From Pteria penguin (lineage: Eukaryota; Mollusca; Bivalvia; Pterioida; Pteriidae), in the NCBI GenBank assembly GCA_035048485.1, contig CM068585.1:54183910-54247909 (forward strand): a stretch of 64,000 bases of DNA, read 5' to 3'. Under the pieces are notes generated by a model. That model was not told the DNA's origin. It worked only from the letters and a program-made list of their open reading frames with translations, and made no database searches. Positions 60,802 through 64,000 of this stretch are shown here, in pieces (position 1 is the first letter of the stretch; every line of letters starts with the position of its first letter). Both the position numbers and the translations under genes were made by a program.

Positions 60802-63800
60802 TTATCATATACCTGCAATTTCCTATCACAGCAAGATTTTCTCAACTTTATTGTGTAAACCGAAGTCTAGAGAGACTAGAGTACACGGTGATGTCCACCG
60901 TGTTTCTCCATGTATTCTGACGGACTTTCCCCATTTGCCCCCTCCGGATTCCGGAAGACCACAGTAACTCGCTCTGTAAACGGAATGTCTTGACGTTTTG
61001 TTATCAATTCGACACAAGTGTACCAGAGAAATGGATAGGTTTTTATTTGTCAGGGGTCATTCTAATCAATATAAATACAACTTGTATGAGCTTATATTTT
61101 GCAAGAAAAACGTAGACGAATGACACAAATTAACATTTTGAACTCGAAACTTTCACAAAATGTAGGAAGAAAACATAAAACTCCACAATGACTGTGTGCT
61201 CGTTTTATATTTATTAATTTTATTCAAATTTTATCGAAACAATTGATAACAATATTTCCCAGAATAAATAAACAAAAGTATTTTTGTTGCATTTTTTTTT
61301 TATTAAAACATATATAACAAGTCAATAACTGAATAAGTCGAAAAACTAAATCCGTTGGAAGTCTTGTCAATGTCAAGGTCTTTACACACTTGACTATCTA
61401 AAGCAAACATCGATTTTGATATCAAAGTAAACAATGCGCTGTTTTCAGTAGCCTTTATCAATGTTTCACTATACCGAGCTTCTCGATGTGTCAAATTTTC
61501 TAACTTCTTAAATATCTTTTTTGCTACATGTATCCTTAATGCAGATAGTACGTGTATAGGCATTTTTATGTTTTCAAGGAATTCATTTTGTACGCCACAA
61601 TGCACACTGAGATCAAAGCGATCATATTTATTTTGCACATATGCTTGTTTCATTTTTCATTTCTGTGACACACTAAGATCATAACACTTACATGGTGGCG
61701 ACACCTACCTAATCATGCGCGGATACAGAAGGGGGGGGGGGGTTAGGGGGGTCTGGACCGCCTCCCCCCGGAATCCGAAAATTTTACCAAAAAAAGGTAA
61801 TATTTGGGCATTTTTGGGGTTGGACCCCCCCCCCCCTCGTCTAAGAGAAAAATTTATCTTTTTTGGTTGGACCCCCTCTGACAAAAAAATCTGGATCCGC
61901 GCATGCTAATGCACGTGTCCACAATTTAATTGTCCTATTCAATGGGTCTGGACCCAACTAGAGCGGTGAGAAATCTTGTCTACGCAAAAATATTCCTCAC
62001 CACTAGCCTCGATTTAGATCTATATTCTCTCATCCAAAGGACAGAAACAGCTGATGTGTCTTCTTAGATATTAGAACATACAGCCTTAAATGAACTCTGA
62101 TCGTCGACCAATATACTTTCACTTTCGGATGTACATGTAAGTACTGGGGAATATATGGAAAGGACTTAAGTGTGATTCCGATGGTCCTTTAATTATTTAG
62201 CGGACTCGGTCATGTATTATAACGGCAGTTATGTACAAAATTAATTAGAAAGATTTTTTCTTGTTACTTATTATTATTATTATTGATATTTATTTTTATC
62301 ATTTGGGGGGGGGGGGGGGGGGGGGGGGGGGGAGTTTGTGCAGTATTAAAATGTAGAATTGAGTATACTACCTATACCGAAAACAATATTCACGAGTTGT
62401 CTTCCTTAGAACAGCGTGTCACGAATTAAAACACCGACATGTATCTACATTGTCTCTGATAAGTTTTTTAATTTAAATATTATGTTAAGACTTTGATAAA
62501 ACTATAATTTTCTGAACTTATGATGGAACAATATCAGTATCATATGATTATCCAAATGTATTTAACGTGAAAACCTACACCTACACATAGCTTCTCATAC
62601 CAACAGTAATCCCCCCCCCCTTTTTTAAGTGAAAGTATTTTAGTCTACGATCAGATATATATATATATATAGTTAGATAGATAAATCTATGTTGTTTGGC
62701 CGCATTCGGCGGTGCTCAATGGATCAGTAGGGTGCTTGGCTTTTGACCGAGAGGAACCAGGTTCTAGTCCAAACGGGATGTCTTGTCTCTTTGGAAGAAC
62801 AGGAAAACAAACCCCCGAGATCCCGTGTCACAGTAACGATGACGCGTAAAAGATTTATGATGGTTTCGGTTAAGAAAAACCACAACCATACCAAACGAAA
62901 CACCTCCCTTAAGATGTACGAAAAGGAAAAAATAAAATCAAATAAACAAACAAAACAAAACATAAAATACTGTGTTTATGGCATTAAGCCAGATTATTGT
63001 ATAAAGTGACGTTCAGAGTATAACTTAAAAATATAGCAACATTATGTTTACAATCGTTTTGCAGGACATTGGACGAGGAGAAGATGTTATGTGTGTTGCT
63101 GACAGAGTGGGATTCCCAATCACTTGCCATGATCAAAATGGATGGTAATTATCACTTATAGAAATCATAAAGTGCGAAGGACATTAATGTCCACATACTC
63201 TCAAAGCTAGACGGACTTTGCTATCAAACAGACAGTTAGACAAAGTGTCAAGTGGAAATAACTCTGTTAATAGAATGAACATTTGACCTATGCATACCCA
63301 TATTTATGATGCATAACATGTGCGGATCCAGAAATTTTTGTCAGAGGGGGTCCAACCAAAAAAGGTAGATTTTTCTCTTAGACGAGGTGGGGGGGGGGGG
63401 GTCCAACCCCAAAAAATGCCCAAATATTACCTTTTTTTTTTTTTTTTTTTGTAAAATTTTCCGATTCCAGGGGGGGGGGGGGGCCTTCTGTATCCGCGCA
63501 TGCACAAGTTATCCTGATTCAACTTGTCATTCTCGTATTTTCTTCATTTTCTTATAAATTTGGTGTTTTCTTAGGTATGTTTTTCAATTTTCCACATTTA
63601 TGAGTGTGTGTATAGGTAATGCGTTTAGCAGGAGAGATAACTCTTACTTTCACGTAAATTAGTTTGGTTTTTTTTAACAAATTAAGTTAACAGCAATTTA
63701 TCTTAAATTTTGGTAGTAAGTGCACACGGAAACCGCCTAGATTTTACTTTTTTGTTCGCTTATCTTTCGTTAAATAAATGTCTCTGACGGTAAACGTTAT

Positions 63801-63978
63801 CTATGCAGAGCACTGGTTTACCTTATATTGCAATCTTATTAAAACCATATCTTTATTTCGCTTTTTTGTTTGTCCCACTGCGGATAAAGATCTGGCGAAA
63901 CACCTATACGGGGGTCATGTTCTGGTGAACTCTGATTTTCGACCAGTCAGTGGATCGGCTACAAATTCTCAGGAATGA
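57635..63978 (+). CDS. Secreted protein of about 135 residues with a Cys-bracketed G-x-W module, five exons
   Basis: Exons 57635-57647, 58527-58580, 60327-60498, 63065-63144 and probably 63890-63978 join in phase (13, 54, 172, 80 and 89 nt) into 135 codons plus TGA. Residues 1 to about 23 form a signal peptide split across exons 1 and 2 (MEIHCKALVILMTICTLY then H-T-I-E-G). The mature part starts CYVNRNLLGTWLLGDGMTKE, with further cysteines at 68 and 89 and a YNGKYLF turn. The pattern C-x5-L-x-G-x-W, a beta-strand-like T-F-D-A-T-T-I-N-V segment and a central Y-x-F-x-C recalls the repeated extracellular module of the DUF7042-7045 group in animals. That link is tentative. The window ends 22 bp after the stop, so later exons cannot be excluded. 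Confidence 0.65.
57880..58105. other. Intron 1 of gene 2, repeat-like sequence
   Basis: Contains TGACGTCA at 58026-58033 and phrases resembling MITE arms (GGTACCGTCCGTTAGACTGC), but no bounded element. Confidence 0.35.
58108..58275. mobile_element. Candidate short inverted-repeat element in intron 1 of gene 2
   Basis: GCAGTTTATTCACCCTTCCA on the left is mirrored by TGGAAGGGTGAATTGC on the right. Two TGACGTCA octamers (58176 and 58226) lie between. No clear target duplication. Confidence 0.5.
58345..58400. repeat. Single end of the 47668-type MITE
   Basis: TTATGTCAGATACCGTCCCA and AATGAGAAGTAACTC match the right arm of the MITE at 47668-47847. Confidence 0.55.
58527..58580 (+). CDS. Gene 2 exon 2 (signal-peptide core)
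   Basis: The acceptor is GCTTTCTTTCAG and the donor AGAAG|GTAAGAG. It encodes the hydrophobic KALVILMTICTLYHTIE segment. The phase is two bases in and one base out. Confidence 0.65.
58597..58656. repeat. (TATAA)n microsatellite
   Basis: About twelve tandem ATAAT units in intron 2 of gene 2, 16 bp after the exon 2 donor. Confidence 0.95.
58801..58940 (+). mobile_element. tRNA-derived SINE in intron 2 of gene 2
   Basis: GCGAGCCGGTGTAGCTCGGT (A-box region), GGGGTCTCGGTTAGACTCCC (B-box region, GGTTAGACTCC) and a tail with ATAATTATGGAGTGACGTGA. Moderately eroded. Confidence 0.6.
59112..59143. repeat. (CT)n microsatellite
   Basis: A short pure CT run in intron 2 of gene 2. Confidence 0.9.
59145..60320. 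other. Remainder of intron 2 of gene 2
   Basis: AT-rich. The 104-residue frame at 59873-60187 is phenylalanine- and leucine-rich from a poly-T stretch and is not recognised. Confidence 0.45.
60327..60498 (+). CDS. Gene 2 exon 3 (G-x-W module)
   Basis: The acceptor is GTACTTCTATAG and the donor TTTAA|GTAAGTCC. It is open for all 172 nt. It encodes residues from Gly23 to the split Lys80, with the G-T-W at 32-34 and EFVCSARDYNGKYLF at 65-79. GC content and third-position variety are higher than in the flanks, as expected for coding sequence. Confidence 0.75.
61303..61653 (-). CDS. Unrecognised 116-residue ORF, antisense in intron 3 of gene 2
   Basis: ATG at 61653 to a TAA at 61303. The product has mixed composition (RFDLSVHCGVQNEFLENI ... 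REARYSETLIKATENSALFT) without low-complexity runs, unusual for this AT-rich intron. Residues about 30-60 look helical. The stop overlaps an AATAAA that runs into an A tract, as in the 3' end of a retrocopied mRNA. An acceptor-like CACAG lies just upstream of the ATG. I recognise no domain. It may be a terminal exon, a retrocopy or a TE protein remnant. Confidence 0.35.
   Translation of the reverse strand: MKQAYVQNKYDRFDLSVHCGVQNEFLENIKMPIHVLSALRIHVAKKIFKKLENLTHREARYSETLIKATENSALFTLISKSMFALDSQVCKDLDIDKTSNGFSFSTYSVIDLLYMF
61714..61905 (+). mobile_element. MITE with GCGCGGAT ends, copy 1 (intron 3 of gene 2)
   Basis: It starts CATGCGCGGATACAGAAGGG and ends TCTGGATCCGCGCATG. Internal landmarks are G and C runs, TTTTGGGGTTGGACCCC and TCTAAGAGAAAAAT. 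It is an inverted copy of 63318-63502. The 64-residue ORF across it is not a gene. Confidence 0.8.
62306..62332. repeat. Poly-G run
   Basis: About 27 consecutive G. Confidence 0.95.
62690..62975 (+). mobile_element. tRNA-derived SINE in intron 3 of gene 2
   Basis: GGATCAGTAGGGTGCTTGGC (A-box region) and AACCAGGTTCTAGTCC (B-box region) in a tRNA-like head, then a body with GAAAAACCACAACCATACCA and an A-rich end near 62970. The two ORFs across it on opposite strands are artefacts. Confidence 0.65.
63065..63144 (+). CDS. Gene 2 exon 4
   Basis: The acceptor is ACAATCGTTTTGCAG and the donor GGATG|GTAATTAT. It encodes KTLDEEKMLCVLLTEWDSQS then LAMIKMD. The cysteine at residue 89 may pair with Cys68. 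Confidence 0.7.
63318..63502 (-). mobile_element. MITE with GCGCGGAT ends, copy 2 (intron 4 of gene 2)
   Basis: It starts CATGTGCGGATCCAGAAATT and ends CTGTATCCGCGCATG. It is the reverse orientation of the copy at 61714-61905, with the same internal blocks and expanded G and T runs. Confidence 0.8.
63890..63978 (+). CDS. Gene 2 exon 5, putative terminal exon
   Basis: The acceptor is a pyrimidine-rich TTTTTTGTTTGTCCCACT followed by GCGGATAAAG. The phase fits exon 4. It encodes DLAKHLYGGHVLVNSDFRPV then SGSATNSQE and a TGA. The acceptor has AAAG instead of CAG, so a different 3' exon is possible. Confidence 0.4.
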
Positions 63979-64000
63979 AAGATACATCCCCAGCGTGCGT

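Noticed and set aside
62724..63009. Overlapping ORFs on opposite strands
   Set aside because: They cross a SINE and its A-rich end.

Overview
This is an AT-rich eukaryotic (metazoan) window, dominated by decayed transposable elements and simple repeats, with a few intron-containing host genes. Long (TA)n tracts, several related Penelope-type reverse transcriptase relics, tRNA-derived SINEs with a conserved 3' module, MITEs and diverged minisatellites fit a marine lophotrochozoan, most likely a bivalve mollusc. That placement rests on recalled repeat styles and not on a database search. There is no sign of bacterial organisation, of a CRISPR array or of a true tRNA or rRNA gene.

Host genes. 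(1) At 21392-27568 on the + strand, five exons join in phase to encode an 88-residue secreted peptide with ten cysteines. Two of the exons are microexons of 14 and 20 nt, and a polyadenylation signal follows the stop. A complete LINE sits antisense in its third intron. (2) At 57635-63978 on the + strand, five exons join in phase to encode a secreted protein of about 135 residues. TATA boxes lie at 57558-57575, and a Cys-bracketed G-x-W module follows the signal peptide. The last exon is the least certain. (3) At about 42046-47049 on the + strand there are two small exons rich in charged and leucine residues, which are duplicates of each other, followed by an exon with a B-box-type zinc-binding region. 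All three share one phase pattern.

Mobile elements, left to right. Penelope-like RT relics lie at 2755, 4427, 5105, 6170, 7870, 13480-15460 (a long decayed copy split by a 215-bp TA tract), 36015, 38535, 43976 and 48345. A PIF/HARBI-type DDE transposase relic is at 18310. The LINE (23225-27046, 12-bp target-site duplication) carries a 2A ribosome-skipping motif, an endonuclease, an RT and one frameshift. A THAP-domain relic is at 31685. A 1456-bp TIR element with a 3-bp TAA duplication (44326-45781) is nested in a Penelope relic. A Tc1-like transposase relic is at 50535. A MITE with 43-bp perfect TIRs is at 52959-53179, and an inverted pair of 190-bp MITEs flanks exon 4 of gene 2. SINEs lie at 6519, 6738, 30130, 47351, 58801 and 62690.

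Tandem repeats include a 38-bp minisatellite (19480-20835), a roughly 50-bp hairpin-bearing minisatellite (51885-52945), a short TATCGTAATCG-type array (9930-10435) and many microsatellites. Long stretches between these hold no gene I can support and are listed as such.
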